A stretch of 64,000 bases of DNA from Akkermansia muciniphila (GCA_945861535.1 CAMAUZ010000023.1:26427-90426), one strand, 5' to 3'. Positions 28,476 through 38,344 are shown, numbered from the stretch's first letter. Translations and numbers: made by a program. The notes: generated by a model from the sequence alone, not told the origin.

Positions 28476-30365
28476 TCAGTGTCCGTTTCCGATCACAAAT
28501 ATCAGCAGCAGCGCCACGCCCAGCACGAACAGGAACGTGTAGGTCTGCAAATTGCCTGTCTGCACCAGCCGCAACGCGCGACCGAACAGCTCCGTGGTTC
28601 CATGCGCGCCGCGCACCAGCAGCCCCGCGATGATCCAGCGGTCCACAAACTGCGCGAACCGCGCCAGCGCCTCTTGCGTGAGCGCGATCAGAAAGTCGTA
28701 AATCTCGTCGAAGTAGAAGCGGTTCTTCATCCCGCGCGCGAGCGCTCCGAGCCGCTGCGGCAGCGGGTCCAATGCGGCGTTCTGGTAAAACTCGCGCGCG
28801 AAGGCAAAGCCGAAGACCACTGCAATCAAACCGCCCAGCGCGGCGAGCGGCGCGTGATTGATCGGGGCGAAGAGTTGTTCGAGGAACGGCAAATTCTGCA
28901 CCCCGTGACCGTCGCCCAGCGCCCCGCTGAACAACGCCTCGATGCCCCAGAAGCCCGCCAGCGCGCTCGGCACCGCCAGCACCCGCAGCGGCCAGACCAT
29001 CACCGGCGGCGACTCATGCGCGTGCGAGGCCGCATCCGTCCGCGCGCCGCCGAGGAAAGCCACGTAGTAAAGCCGGAACATGTAGAAGGTGGTGAGTCCC
29101 GACACCGCCACCGCCAGCACGAAGAGACCGACGCTGTGTTCCACCGCCGCCGCGAGGATGGCGTCCTTGCTGAAAAATCCGCTGAACGGAGGCACGCCGC
29201 ACAACGCCAGCGTGCCCACCAGGAAGGTCCAGTGCGTGACCGGCAGCTTCTTCTTCAACCCGCCCATCTGCCAGATGTCCTGCTCGTGATGCAGCGCATG
29301 AATCACCGAGCCGGCGCCGAGAAAGAGCATCGCCTTGAAGAACGCGTGCGTCGTGAGATGAAACATCGCCGCCGTCGGCGCGTGAACCCCGACCGCCAGC
29401 ACCATGTAGCCAAGCTGCGAGAGCGTGGAGTAGGCGAGGATGCGCTTGATGTCATTCTGTTGCACCGCCATCAGCGCGGCCAGCAGCGCGGTAAATCCGC
29501 CGATCCAGCCGATGACTTCCAACGCGTGGGAGCCAGGAACACTCAGGAGGAAGAACACCCGGCACAGCATGTAAACCCCCGCCGCCACCATCGTCGCCGC
29601 ATGGATCAACGCGCTGACCGGGGTCGGGCCTTCCATCGCGTCCGGCAGCCAGACATGCAGCGGGAACTGCGCGCTCTTGCCCATCGCGCCGCAGAAAATC
29701 AGCAGACCCGCCGCCGTCGCGCATGCACCCAGCGCGGCAGGATTCTTGAACAACTCATCCTGCAACACACTGAAGTTCAGCGAACCGAGCAGAGACCACA
29801 CCGTCAGGATGCCGAGCATGAAACCGAAGTCACCGAGGCGGTTGGTGAGAAACGCCTTCTTGCACGCATCCGCCGCCGAGGGTTTCTCATACCAGAAACC
29901 AATCAGGAGATAGCTCGAGACCCCGACCAGTTCCCAAAAAATGAACATCTGGAGCAGGTTGTTGGAGAGTACGATCCCCAGCATCGAGAAGGTAAACAGA
30001 CTCAGGCTCGCGAAGTAACGCGCCACACTGCGGTCCTCGTGCATGTAGCCATAGGAATAGACATGAATCGCCCCGCCCACGCCCGTGACAATGAGCAGCA
30101 TCATCAGGCTCAACGCATCAAGCCTAAGTCCGAAGTCCACCTGCAAATCACCGACCTCCAGCCAGGTGACTATCAGCTCCCTCCGCTGCGGCTCCCAGCC
30201 GGAGGCGGCGATGAAGATGACGGTCAGGATGAACCCAATGACCACCGCGCCGATGGACACCTTCGCGCTCAGTTCGCGATCCTTCAGCGTAAACAGCGCG
30301 ATGCCCGCCGCGGCAAAGAGCGGCAGGAACAAAACGATCCAAGGTATGGCGTGGAGAGCTTGCAT
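28476..30365 (-). CDS. nuoL: NADH-quinone oxidoreductase subunit L
   Basis: KSAQFPLHVWLPDAMEGPTPVSALIHAATMVAAGVYML. Confidence 0.97.
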   Translation of the reverse strand: MQALHAIPWIVLFLPLFAAAGIALFTLKDRELSAKVSIGAVVIGFILTVIFIAASGWEPQRRELIVTWLEVGDLQVDFGLRLDALSLMMLLIVTGVGGAIHVYSYGYMHEDRSVARYFASLSLFTFSMLGIVLSNNLLQMFIFWELVGVSSYLLIGFWYEKPSAADACKKAFLTNRLGDFGFMLGILTVWSLLGSLNFSVLQDELFKNPAALGACATAAGLLIFCGAMGKSAQFPLHVWLPDAMEGPTPVSALIHAATMVAAGVYMLCRVFFLLSVPGSHALEVIGWIGGFTALLAALMAVQQNDIKRILAYSTLSQLGYMVLAVGVHAPTAAMFHLTTHAFFKAMLFLGAGSVIHALHHEQDIWQMGGLKKKLPVTHWTFLVGTLALCGVPPFSGFFSKDAILAAAVEHSVGLFVLAVAVSGLTTFYMFRLYYVAFLGGARTDAASHAHESPPVMVWPLRVLAVPSALAGFWGIEALFSGALGDGHGVQNLPFLEQLFAPINHAPLAALGGLIAVVFGFAFAREFYQNAALDPLPQRLGALARGMKNRFYFDEIYDFLIALTQEALARFAQFVDRWIIAGLLVRGAHGTTELFGRALRLVQTGNLQTYTFLFVLGVALLLIFVIGNGH

Positions 30366-30833
30366 CCGTCAGTAGTCTCGTGCGGAGAACGTGGTAAGTG
30401 ACCGGGATTGGCGGCGGAGCACCCGGAGCGCGGCGTTCACGCCGCAGAAACGTCCGCCTGAAACAGTAGCTCGCGAATAACCCAAGCCCCGCAACGGCGC
30501 CGCCGGCGAAGCCGCCGGGTAGCACAGGCCACTGGCCTGTGCCGAGCGGCGACTCGCCGCTCGAAACGGAAGAGATGCACCAACTCTTTCCGACGTCGGT
30601 TGCCAAGAGAAGCCTTCCTTCCGCTCCGTCCGGCCAGTGGCCGGACGGCACAGGCGGGCCGCCTGTGCAACCCGGTTCCATTGCGGCGATCTGGATAACC
30701 CAGGCGCTCCCGTTGCTCGCGCGGCCGCTGCGGCCTGAAGGCCGCGCTCCGTCCGCGCCTCGGCGCGTTTGCACCTACAGAGAATTTCCAGATAGGTTGA
30801 AAGTTTCATGTCGATGACAGTGCGCGAGTTAGT

Positions 30834-31148
30834 TCAAAGTTTCATCGAAGTCAGATCCTCGACATGCGCCGACTTGCGCTTGCGGAACAGCGCGACGATC
30901 AGCGCCAGTCCGACCGCCACTTCCGCCGCCGCCACGGTGATGATGAAGAACACCATCACCTGGCCGTTGAGATTGTGGTTGTAGCGGGAGAAGGCCACCA
31001 GCGCGAGGTTCGCCGCGTTGAGCATCAGTTCGAGCGACATGTAGATCACCAGCAGGTTGCGGCGCATGATCACGCCCAGCAACCCGAGGCAGAACAACGC
31101 CGCGCTCACCACCAGGTAATGTTCCAAACCAACCGGAGGCAGGCTCAT
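30834..31148 (-). CDS. nuoK: NADH-quinone oxidoreductase subunit K
   Basis: [47 protein letters not shown]. Confidence 0.97.
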   Translation of the reverse strand: MSLPPVGLEHYLVVSAALFCLGLLGVIMRRNLLVIYMSLELMLNAANLALVAFSRYNHNLNGQVMVFFIITVAAAEVAVGLALIVALFRKRKSAHVEDLTSMKL

Positions 31149-31645
31149 TTCAAATCCTTTTTGCTCAGGAGAATCGCCCCCACCATCGCCACCAGCAGCA
31201 GCACGGAGAGGATTTCAAACGGCAGCAGATATTGCGTGAAAAGTATCTTCCCCAGCACCGGCGTCGTGCCCTCGCCCTGCGGAATCAATCCCTTGCCCGG
31301 ATGAGTTCCGACAATGCTCGCCACCATCACCGCCGCAAACGCGCCGACCGAAACCAGCCCGGTCGCAATGCCAAACACCTTGATCTTCCGCCGCGCCTCC
31401 TCCTTGAGATCGAGCAGCATGACAACGAACAGGAACAACACCATCACCGCGCCCGCATAGACCAGTATCTGCACCGCCGCGAGAAAGAAGGCGTGGAGCA
31501 ACACAAACAGCCCCGCCATCGACACAATCGCCAGCACCAGAAACATCGCGCTGGTCACGGGATTCCTGCTGAGCGGATTGACCACGACCATGAGACCGCA
31601 GAGCAGTGTCAGCGCGGCGAAGAGATAAAAGAGTGCGTCCTGCAT
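31145..31645 (-). CDS. nuoJ: NADH-quinone oxidoreductase subunit J
   Basis: [36 protein letters not shown]. Confidence 0.97.
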   Translation of the reverse strand: MQDALFYLFAALTLLCGLMVVVNPLSRNPVTSAMFLVLAIVSMAGLFVLLHAFFLAAVQILVYAGAVMVLFLFVVMLLDLKEEARRKIKVFGIATGLVSVGAFAAVMVASIVGTHPGKGLIPQGEGTTPVLGKILFTQYLLPFEILSVLLLVAMVGAILLSKKDLK

Positions 31646-31805
31646 GAATCAAAAATTCCCGCCGCCAATGTTGCCGCCCGCTTGCCCCGTCAACGCCGCC
31701 GCGCCAAAGCAAGCTAGGTCCAGCCAACGAACATTCTCCACTGGAGCTTGTCCCTTGGTGCTTCCCTTGAGCTTTGAGCTTTGTCCTTTGAGCTTCATTT
31801 ACACT

Positions 31806-32363
31806 TCAATCCTTGACCGGGAAAACCTCCTGCTCCTTAGCTTCTTCCAGCTTGTGCTTCCACTTCTGCGTCCCCGCATGAGTGCCACCGAGGGACAGCA
31901 GTTTCTCCTTGTTGTAAATCATCTCCCCGCGGCTCAACCCGGTGAGCGAATAGTCTCGTTCGAGGAAGATGGCCTCCTCAGGGCAGACTTCCTGACAAAA
32001 GCCGCAGAAGATGCACCGGAGCATGTTGATCTCGAATTCCTTCGGCATCTTCTCCGCGTTGCGCCGGTCGGCGGGCTGTCCCTCGGGACCGGGCGGCGTG
32101 ATCTTGATGGCCTTGGGCGGACAGACGAATTCGCAAAGCTGGCAGGAAACGCACTTGGTGTTGTCCTCCTGATCCTTAACCAGATACGGCGCGCCACGAT
32201 AACCCTCCGGCACGACCCACTTCTGCTCGGGATACTGCATCGTGACCGACTTCCGCCGGAAGACGGTGTTCACGAAATGCCGCGCCGTCACCTTGAACCC
32301 ACCCCAGATGGCCGGTAGGTAAAGGCGTTCCCAGAAGGAAAGCTCTGTGCGTTTAACAATCAT
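31806..32363 (-). CDS. nuoI: NADH-quinone oxidoreductase subunit I (2x[4Fe-4S])
   Basis: CVSCQLCEFVCPPKAI and CIFCGFCQEVCPEEAI. Confidence 0.97.
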   Translation of the reverse strand: MIVKRTELSFWERLYLPAIWGGFKVTARHFVNTVFRRKSVTMQYPEQKWVVPEGYRGAPYLVKDQEDNTKCVSCQLCEFVCPPKAIKITPPGPEGQPADRRNAEKMPKEFEINMLRCIFCGFCQEVCPEEAIFLERDYSLTGLSRGEMIYNKEKLLSLGGTHAGTQKWKHKLEEAKEQEVFPVKD

Positions 32364-32674
32364 GCTGTCGCCTTCAATTTCTCGGTTTTCTTCGCGACCG
32401 GCTTCGCTTTGGAAAGTTTGCGCCGAAACTCTGGCGAAGGCCGGCCCGCCAGCAGGCCCTCCGTACTCAGGTCTTCATCCAGATCCGGCCAGTGAATGCC
32501 ACCGCCAGCGGCACACAACTCCCATTGATTGCGCTGCTTGAGCGAGCCGCGCGCCAGCCGGGGATACCACTGGACCGGCACGCTCAGAACGCGGCCGTCC
32601 AGCAATTCCACCGTCAACATGGTCGCGGTGACCTTCACGTCTTTTACTCGCGGATCAGGGATCAAAGTAGTCAT
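32360..32674 (-). CDS. DUF2442 domain protein
   Basis: DPRVKDVKVTATMLTVELLDGRVLSVPVQWYPRLARGSLKQRNQWEL..GGGIHWPDLDEDLSTEGLL; ATGA overlap with nuoI. Confidence 0.88.
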   Translation of the reverse strand: MTTLIPDPRVKDVKVTATMLTVELLDGRVLSVPVQWYPRLARGSLKQRNQWELCAAGGGIHWPDLDEDLSTEGLLAGRPSPEFRRKLSKAKPVAKKTEKLKATA

Positions 32675-32891
32675 GCCACTGTCTCAATAACTCGATCTGG
32701 TGTTCGAAAATAATCTGTCCGATGCGTTTCAACTCGGCCGGCTTGTAGCCTTCGTTGGATGCCAGCCGGATCGGCTCCAACCAATACTTGGCGGACGCGC
32801 CGCCCTTGTCCACATGGACATGCGCTGGTTCGTTCCCTTCTTCGCTGAAGAAGTAGAATCGAAAACCGCTTTCTCGCAGGACGACTGGCAT
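32655..32891 (-). CDS. DUF4160 domain protein
   Basis: GFRFYFFSEEGNEPAHVHVDKGGASAKYWLEPIRLA; 1-bp gap after nuoH stop. Confidence 0.88.
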   Translation of the reverse strand: MPVVLRESGFRFYFFSEEGNEPAHVHVDKGGASAKYWLEPIRLASNEGYKPAELKRIGQIIFEHQIELLRQWHDYFDP

Positions 32892-32892
32892 T

Positions 32893-33942
32893 TCATTTCG
32901 CGCCTTGCAGCCACAGCACCACCGCCGTCGCCAAAATGTTCGCCAAGGCCACCGGGATGAACCGCCGCCAGCCCAAATCCATCAACTGATCATAGCGGAA
33001 GCGCGGCAGCATCCAGCGCACCCAGATGAACACCCCCATCAGCGCCACGATCTTCCCGAGGAAAATCCCGATGTGGAGCAACCCGCCCGTCAGCGTGCTC
33101 GCCGGCTGGTCCAGGCCGCCAAACGGCAGCGTCCAGCCGCCGAAAAAGAGCGTCACCATCATGGCCGACGACGTGATCATGTTGGCGTACTCAGCCATGA
33201 AAAACAGCGCGAACTTCATCGAGCTGTACTCCGTGTGATACCCGCCCACCAGCTCGGTCTCTGATTCCGGCAGATCGAACGGCAGACGATTGGTCTCGGC
33301 GAACGCCGCCACGAGAAAGATGAAGAACGACACCGGCTGCTTGAACACCAACCACGCGCCGCCCGACTGGTAGTTAATCACCTGACTTAGATTGAGATCG
33401 CCCACCAGCATGAACACCGGGATGACACTCATGCCCATCGCGATCTCATAGGAAATCATCTGCGCGCTCGAACGGATGCCGCCGAGGAAGGGATACTTCG
33501 AGTTGGCCGCATACCCCGCCAGCACGATGCCATACACGCCGAGCGACACGATGCCGAAGGTGTAAAGAATCCCCACGTTCAGGTCCGCAATGACCATCTT
33601 CTGTTTGCCCAGGAACGATCCGAACGGAATCACCGCCACGGTGAGAAACGCCGGTATGAGTGACAGAGCCGGGGCCAGCCAGAAATAGACCTTACGCACA
33701 TGGTCCGGCGTGAAGTCTTCCTTTACAAAACTCTTCAACCCATCCGCCAGCGGCTGCCAAATGCCGAACGGTCCCACCCGATTCGGCCCGACCCGGTCCT
33801 GGATGAACGCGGAAATCTTCCGCTCGGCCAGCACCGAGTAGGCGACCATCGGCAGCAAGACGAGAAAGATGGCGGCGACAATCTTCAGCGTGCTGAAGAG
33901 CAGGAACTGCTGCGTAGGACTAAGATGTTCGAGAAATGGCAT
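32893..33942 (-). CDS. nuoH: NADH-quinone oxidoreductase subunit H
   Basis: ERKISAFIQDRVGPNRVGPFGIWQPLADGLKSFVKEDFTP; FDLPESETELVGGYHTEYSSMKFA. Confidence 0.97.
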   Translation of the reverse strand: MPFLEHLSPTQQFLLFSTLKIVAAIFLVLLPMVAYSVLAERKISAFIQDRVGPNRVGPFGIWQPLADGLKSFVKEDFTPDHVRKVYFWLAPALSLIPAFLTVAVIPFGSFLGKQKMVIADLNVGILYTFGIVSLGVYGIVLAGYAANSKYPFLGGIRSSAQMISYEIAMGMSVIPVFMLVGDLNLSQVINYQSGGAWLVFKQPVSFFIFLVAAFAETNRLPFDLPESETELVGGYHTEYSSMKFALFFMAEYANMITSSAMMVTLFFGGWTLPFGGLDQPASTLTGGLLHIGIFLGKIVALMGVFIWVRWMLPRFRYDQLMDLGWRRFIPVALANILATAVVLWLQGAK

Positions 33943-33955
33943 CGAAGTTTGAAAG

Positions 33956-35698
33956 TCAGATTTGCACCGTCACCCCGAGGTCGCCCAAGCCACCCCACGT
34001 CAGGCCATTGAACCCCGGAACTTCCCGCGCCATCTGGTTGAACAAGCCCTCAATGCTCACGAAGCCATCCTGACCGGTGACATTAAAGACGAGGTCGTGC
34101 AGGAACTCCCACTCAGCCCGCGCGTCGCCCTTCGGCTCGATGGCTTTCATGAAACGCTGTACGCGCCCTTTGACATTGGTGAAGCTGCCGCGCTTCTCGA
34201 CGTGCGCGCAGCCGGGCAACAGATAGTGCGCGGCGGCGGTCGTCGCATTCGGCAGAATGTCGCTGACAATCAGTGTCTCCACTTTGGCTAGCAATTCGAC
34301 GCTGATGCCGTGTTTCGTCACGTCTTCGCCGAAGACGATCAGCGTCTTGATCGTTCCGGCGGCGATGCCTGCGGCGATGCGAGGCAGGTTGATGCCGGCC
34401 TCGGTGAAAGCGATGCCGGTGAGCCGGGCGCCGTTGGTGTTCGGGTTCTTGTCCGAATTCACCAGCAATTTGTCACCTTCACCCACGCGCGGCACTGAGT
34501 CGGTGATGGCCCCAAATTTCTTAGCCAGTTTGCTCAGCAGGAATAACTCCTCATTCGTCTGCCGCGCCGAAGCGACGATGGCGACCGAGCCTTGCGACGC
34601 GCGGCGGAGTTTCTCGGAAAGCTCCTTGATCACCGGTATCCACGAGGATACTTCCCGCTCACCAGAACTGGTCCGCCGAACGACCTGGGTAAGGCGATCT
34701 TCGCGGTTGATCCATTTGTAGTTCAGCCGTCCTGAGTCACACATCCAGGTGGAATTGACCGCGTCGTTCTGGCGCGGTTCGTAGCGATAGACCTTCTCTT
34801 CGCGCGAACCGATGATGGTGTTGCAGCCGGTGCCGCAACTGGTGCAGAGGCTCTTGGTCTCCTTGAGAAACCACACCCGCATCTGGAACCGGAAATCCTT
34901 CGAGGTCAGCGCGCCCACCGGGCAGATGTCCACGGTGTTGAGCGTGTAGTTATTATCAAACTGAGTACCCGGGAAAGCCGCGATGGTGTTGTAGCTGCCG
35001 CGGTTCACGATGCCCAGCTTGTCATCGCCCGCGATGTCCTTGGTGAAACGGATGCAGCGCGTGCAGAGAATGCAGCGCTCGTCGTCGAGCACGATGCGCG
35101 GCCCGAGATCGACCGACTTGGGCTTGTGAACCTTGGCCTCGACGAAGCGGCTCGTGGCCTGACCATGCTCGACCGAGTACTCCTGTAACTTGCACTCACC
35201 CGCCTGATCACAGATCGGACAGTCGAGCGGATGATTGATGAGCAACTCTTCCAGCACACCCTCGCGCATCTGCTTCGTCGCGGGCGAACTCGGATAAATC
35301 TCCATGCCCGGTGAAATGGGCGTCGCACATGCGATGGCTCCGCGTGGTGTCTGCGGTTCGTAGGGCAGGGTCTGTCGTGCGATTTTCGGCGTGCCATCGT
35401 CATTCAGGAGCGGCTTGCGATCCGGTCCCATCGCGGGCAGACCGAACTCCACCAGACACATGCGGCAGTTACCCGCGATCGGCAGCTTCGGATGATAGCA
35501 ATAGTGCGGTACCTCCTTGGCGGCGATCTGACAGGCCTGCAGCATCGTGGTCGGCACCAGCTTGCCCTGCCAGTCAGGCATGAGCTTGGGCACTTCGACC
35601 TCGCGGCCGTCCACCTTGATCTTGAGCTTCTCGACCGGCGGCGGCGCGGCGGGCGCAGCGGGCTTGGTTTCGGTTGTTACGGCGGTGGACATGGTCAT
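33956..35698 (-). CDS. nuoG: NADH-quinone oxidoreductase subunit G
   Basis: [2Fe-2S] CQIAAKEVPHYCYHPKLPIAGNCRMCLVE; HPLDCPICDQAGECKLQ; CILCTRCIRF; CTSCGTGC. Confidence 0.95.
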   Translation of the reverse strand: MTMSTAVTTETKPAAPAAPPPVEKLKIKVDGREVEVPKLMPDWQGKLVPTTMLQACQIAAKEVPHYCYHPKLPIAGNCRMCLVEFGLPAMGPDRKPLLNDDGTPKIARQTLPYEPQTPRGAIACATPISPGMEIYPSSPATKQMREGVLEELLINHPLDCPICDQAGECKLQEYSVEHGQATSRFVEAKVHKPKSVDLGPRIVLDDERCILCTRCIRFTKDIAGDDKLGIVNRGSYNTIAAFPGTQFDNNYTLNTVDICPVGALTSKDFRFQMRVWFLKETKSLCTSCGTGCNTIIGSREEKVYRYEPRQNDAVNSTWMCDSGRLNYKWINREDRLTQVVRRTSSGEREVSSWIPVIKELSEKLRRASQGSVAIVASARQTNEELFLLSKLAKKFGAITDSVPRVGEGDKLLVNSDKNPNTNGARLTGIAFTEAGINLPRIAAGIAAGTIKTLIVFGEDVTKHGISVELLAKVETLIVSDILPNATTAAAHYLLPGCAHVEKRGSFTNVKGRVQRFMKAIEPKGDARAEWEFLHDLVFNVTGQDGFVSIEGLFNQMAREVPGFNGLTWGGLGDLGVTVQI

Positions 35699-35958
35699 GA
35701 AATTTCACCGCGGTGAAGGTCAGTGATTGGAAAAATCATCTGGTAGTCGCCCCACATAAGGTCGCCATCGTGGATGCTAAAGCGCTTAAACTTCGACAGG
35801 TCGCGGTAGTCGGTCGTGTCCGGATTGCGCGCCTTGGCTAGGAATGGGCCAAAATCTACGATGCGTTCCATTCCGTCGTTGAACGATACATGAATCTTGT
35901 AGCCCGACACATAGCGGGCCTTGGTCACTTCGAGATAGTCAACAGCAGCGGCTTTCAT
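35695..35958 (-). CDS. DUF2442 domain protein
   Basis: YISH-like KIHVSFNDGMERIVDFGPFLAKARNPDTTDYRDLSKFKRFSIHDGDLMWGD; ATGA overlaps with both neighbours. Confidence 0.85.
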   Translation of the reverse strand: MKAAAVDYLEVTKARYVSGYKIHVSFNDGMERIVDFGPFLAKARNPDTTDYRDLSKFKRFSIHDGDLMWGDYQMIFPITDLHRGEIS

Positions 35959-36260
35959 TTGATCCTCCGGGTGATGATTTCTGGCTTGGTGCGAACATTA
36001 TGGACAAAGAAGTTGATCCAGCGTCCGACAATCTCGTCGGCCCTGGCTTCGACAAACGATTCGAAGTCTCGCAACTTCTGGCCTTCGAGCGGACGTTTGC
36101 CGGGTATCTCGCCGATTTCGACTCGGACAACCTCTCCATCTTCCACGATGATTTCCGCCCGGCTCTCGCGCCCGGCGTGCTTGCCGTGAACATGAATCGG
36201 CTCGTGCTCATTGGAGTAGAAGAAAATGAGGATACCAAGATATTCGTAGAGCTTGGGCAT
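35955..36260 (-). CDS. DUF4160 domain protein
   Basis: MPKLYEYLGILIFFYSNEHEPIHVHGKHAGRESRAEIIVEDGEV. Confidence 0.88.
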   Translation of the reverse strand: MPKLYEYLGILIFFYSNEHEPIHVHGKHAGRESRAEIIVEDGEVVRVEIGEIPGKRPLEGQKLRDFESFVEARADEIVGRWINFFVHNVRTKPEIITRRIK

Positions 36261-36267
36261 TGCTTTC

Positions 36268-36429
36268 TCACGCTTTAGTGCTGGTGGAGATTTTCGGTGC
36301 CTCAGGCCCGCCGCGCCCCGCCGCGCACTCATGGGTGAGCCGGTTGGCGAAGCCGAGGAACCGCCATGCGCTGACCTCGCCAGTGACGCGATCAGCCAGC
36401 TTCACTAAGAAATGTTTCGGTAACTTCAT
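36268..36429 (-). CDS. 53-aa hypothetical protein
   Basis: MKLPKHFLVKLADRVTGEVSAWRFLGFANRLTHECAAGRGGPEAPKISTSTKA*; ATGA overlap with DUF2283 stop. Confidence 0.5.
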   Translation of the reverse strand: MKLPKHFLVKLADRVTGEVSAWRFLGFANRLTHECAAGRGGPEAPKISTSTKA

Positions 36430-36653
36430 TTAAACGGGGCCGCCGCCAGCGCGATGTTTTCCACAATGAGTCTCGGCAACTGACCCGAACCGAGCACCCG
36501 CTTGGCATCCAGCACTTCAATGCCGACGAGTTGCTCGCCTTCACCCATGTTGAGCGCGACCTCATCGCTGAGGCGCACCGTCCGGCATTGCCGCGGGCCG
36601 TCCAGCAGGCGGATGTAGAGCGCGTCCACTTCGGAGTCGTAGCTGATTTTCAT
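36426..36653 (-). CDS. DUF2283 domain protein (antitoxin-like)
   Basis: MKISYDSEVDALYIRLLDG...VALNMGEGEQLVGIEVLDAKRVL. Confidence 0.9.
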   Translation of the reverse strand: MKISYDSEVDALYIRLLDGPRQCRTVRLSDEVALNMGEGEQLVGIEVLDAKRVLGSGQLPRLIVENIALAAAPFK

Positions 36654-36665
36654 AGTGTCAACCGG

Positions 36666-36920
36666 CTAAAAGTAGAACGTGTAAACGGTGATGACCACAA
36701 TCTCATTCGCTTCTTCTTTGATCACCGGCGCCACCTGCTTGATGGCATAGCGACGACCATTCCAGTCGGCGTTGAACTGGAAATTCTCGCGGCACAGTTC
36801 GCGTCCGTGTTTGGCTGTTTCGCGGCCGCCGCTTCGGATGCTTTCAATGACTTCATCGTGAGTGGCCCCACGTTCCACGCACTGCTCTTGCGCATGGCGG
36901 GTGAGGCGAATTGGTTTCAT
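36666..36920 (-). CDS. DUF4258 domain protein (toxin-like)
   Basis: IRLTRHAQEQCVERGATHDEVIESIRSG...RRYAIKQVAPVIKEEANEIVVITVYTFYF; ATGA overlap with nuoF stop. Confidence 0.88.
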   Translation of the reverse strand: MKPIRLTRHAQEQCVERGATHDEVIESIRSGGRETAKHGRELCRENFQFNADWNGRRYAIKQVAPVIKEEANEIVVITVYTFYF

Positions 36921-38344
36921 CTGTGAGTGCTCGCGGCCGCCTTTATCTCCGGCGACTGGCCGGCAACCTTCGTCCTTGCCTCATCCGCCGCGCCCTTCGC
37001 TTCAAACTCATCCCTGAATTTGCTGACAAAACTCAGAACCGGCCACGCGCAGGCCTCGCCAAACGCGCAGATCGTGCGGCCCTGAATGTTGCTGGCGATT
37101 TTGACCAGGTAGTCGGCGTCCGCCTTGCGGCCCTCGCCGTGGGTCATGCGATGCAGCGCCTTGCTCATCCAGAGGGAGCCTTCGCGGCAGGGGGTGCATT
37201 GGCCGCAGCTTTCGTGGGCGTAGAACTCACTAACATTGGCGAGACAATCGACGATGTCGCGGCTGTCATCCATGACAATCACCGCGCTCGATCCGGACAT
37301 CGTGCCGGCCTGCTGGAGTGAGTCGAAATCGTAGGGGAGGTCGAGCAATGGGACATCGACTTTCGCCATCTGGCCATCCGCGCCCTTGCGATTGAGTTTG
37401 AAGACTTCACCAGCCTTCAAGACTTTCGCTGAGGAGCCACCGGGAATCACGGCCTTGAGTTTCCGTCCATCGCGCAAGCCCTGGCCGAAGTTGTCGTGGT
37501 TGATAAGTTCGCCGAGCGTGACTTTGCCCACTTCGATCTCGAAATACCCTGGGCGCTTCACGTCGCCACTGAGACTTACGATGCGCGTGCCAGTGTTGTT
37601 GGGCGTGCCCAGCTTCGCGTATTCGGCGCTGCCCATGTTCACGATGTGCTTCACATGGCAGAGGGTCTCGACGTTGTTCACAATCGTCGGACACTGATAG
37701 AGACCGAGCACCGCCGGGAAATAGGGTGGCTTGATGCGCGGATAGGGACGCTTGCCTTCGAGCGATTCGATCAGGCCGGTCTCTTCGCCGCAGATGTAAG
37801 CGCCCGCGCCGCGGTGGACGTGGATTTCGAGGTCGTAGCCACTGCCGAGAATGTTCTTGCCGAGAAAACCCTTCGCCCGCGCTTCCTTCAGCGCCCGGTT
37901 CAGGATGCGCGCGCCCTCGGGCATTTCGCCGCGGATGTAGAGGTAGGCCAGCTTCACATCATTCGCCCAGCAAGAGAGAATCATCCCCTCAATGAGCTGA
38001 TGCGGGTCCTTGTGCATGATCTGGCGGTCTTTGAAAGTGCCCGGCTCGGACTCGTCCGCGTTGCAAATCAGGTAAATGGGCTTGCCGCTGCGGCGGTCCA
38101 CCAGCGACCACTTGAGGCCGCATGAGAAGCCCGCCCCGCCGCGGCCACGCAAGCCCGACGCCTTCACGTCTTCGCGCACCTGCTCCTGCGGCGACATCTT
38201 CTTGCCGTCCGGCAGGTCCTTGGGCGCGAGCGCAAGCACCTTCTTGAGCGCCTCATAGCCGCCGTGCCGCAGGTAACACTCCATGTCGGAGGTGTAACCC
38301 GCCTGATCGACGTTTTTTAGTATCAGTCTGAATTCCTGCGGCAT
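36917..38344 (-). CDS. nuoF: NADH-quinone oxidoreductase subunit F
   Basis: GLRGRGGAGFSCGLKWS; FYAHESCGQCTPCREG; GAGAYICGEETGLIESLEG. Confidence 0.97.
   Translation of the reverse strand: MPQEFRLILKNVDQAGYTSDMECYLRHGGYEALKKVLALAPKDLPDGKKMSPQEQVREDVKASGLRGRGGAGFSCGLKWSLVDRRSGKPIYLICNADESEPGTFKDRQIMHKDPHQLIEGMILSCWANDVKLAYLYIRGEMPEGARILNRALKEARAKGFLGKNILGSGYDLEIHVHRGAGAYICGEETGLIESLEGKRPYPRIKPPYFPAVLGLYQCPTIVNNVETLCHVKHIVNMGSAEYAKLGTPNNTGTRIVSLSGDVKRPGYFEIEVGKVTLGELINHDNFGQGLRDGRKLKAVIPGGSSAKVLKAGEVFKLNRKGADGQMAKVDVPLLDLPYDFDSLQQAGTMSGSSAVIVMDDSRDIVDCLANVSEFYAHESCGQCTPCREGSLWMSKALHRMTHGEGRKADADYLVKIASNIQGRTICAFGEACAWPVLSFVSKFRDEFEAKGAADEARTKVAGQSPEIKAAASTHR

Noticed and set aside
28455-30401. 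648-aa plus-strand ORF antisense to nuoL
   Set aside because: Low-complexity His/Arg/Gln composition; nuoL on the minus strand is unambiguous.
33956-35698. NuoG appears short (580 aa) and might be frameshifted
   Set aside because: All N-terminal Fe-S motifs are intact and the ORF closes cleanly next to nuoH; shorter NuoG forms are plausible.
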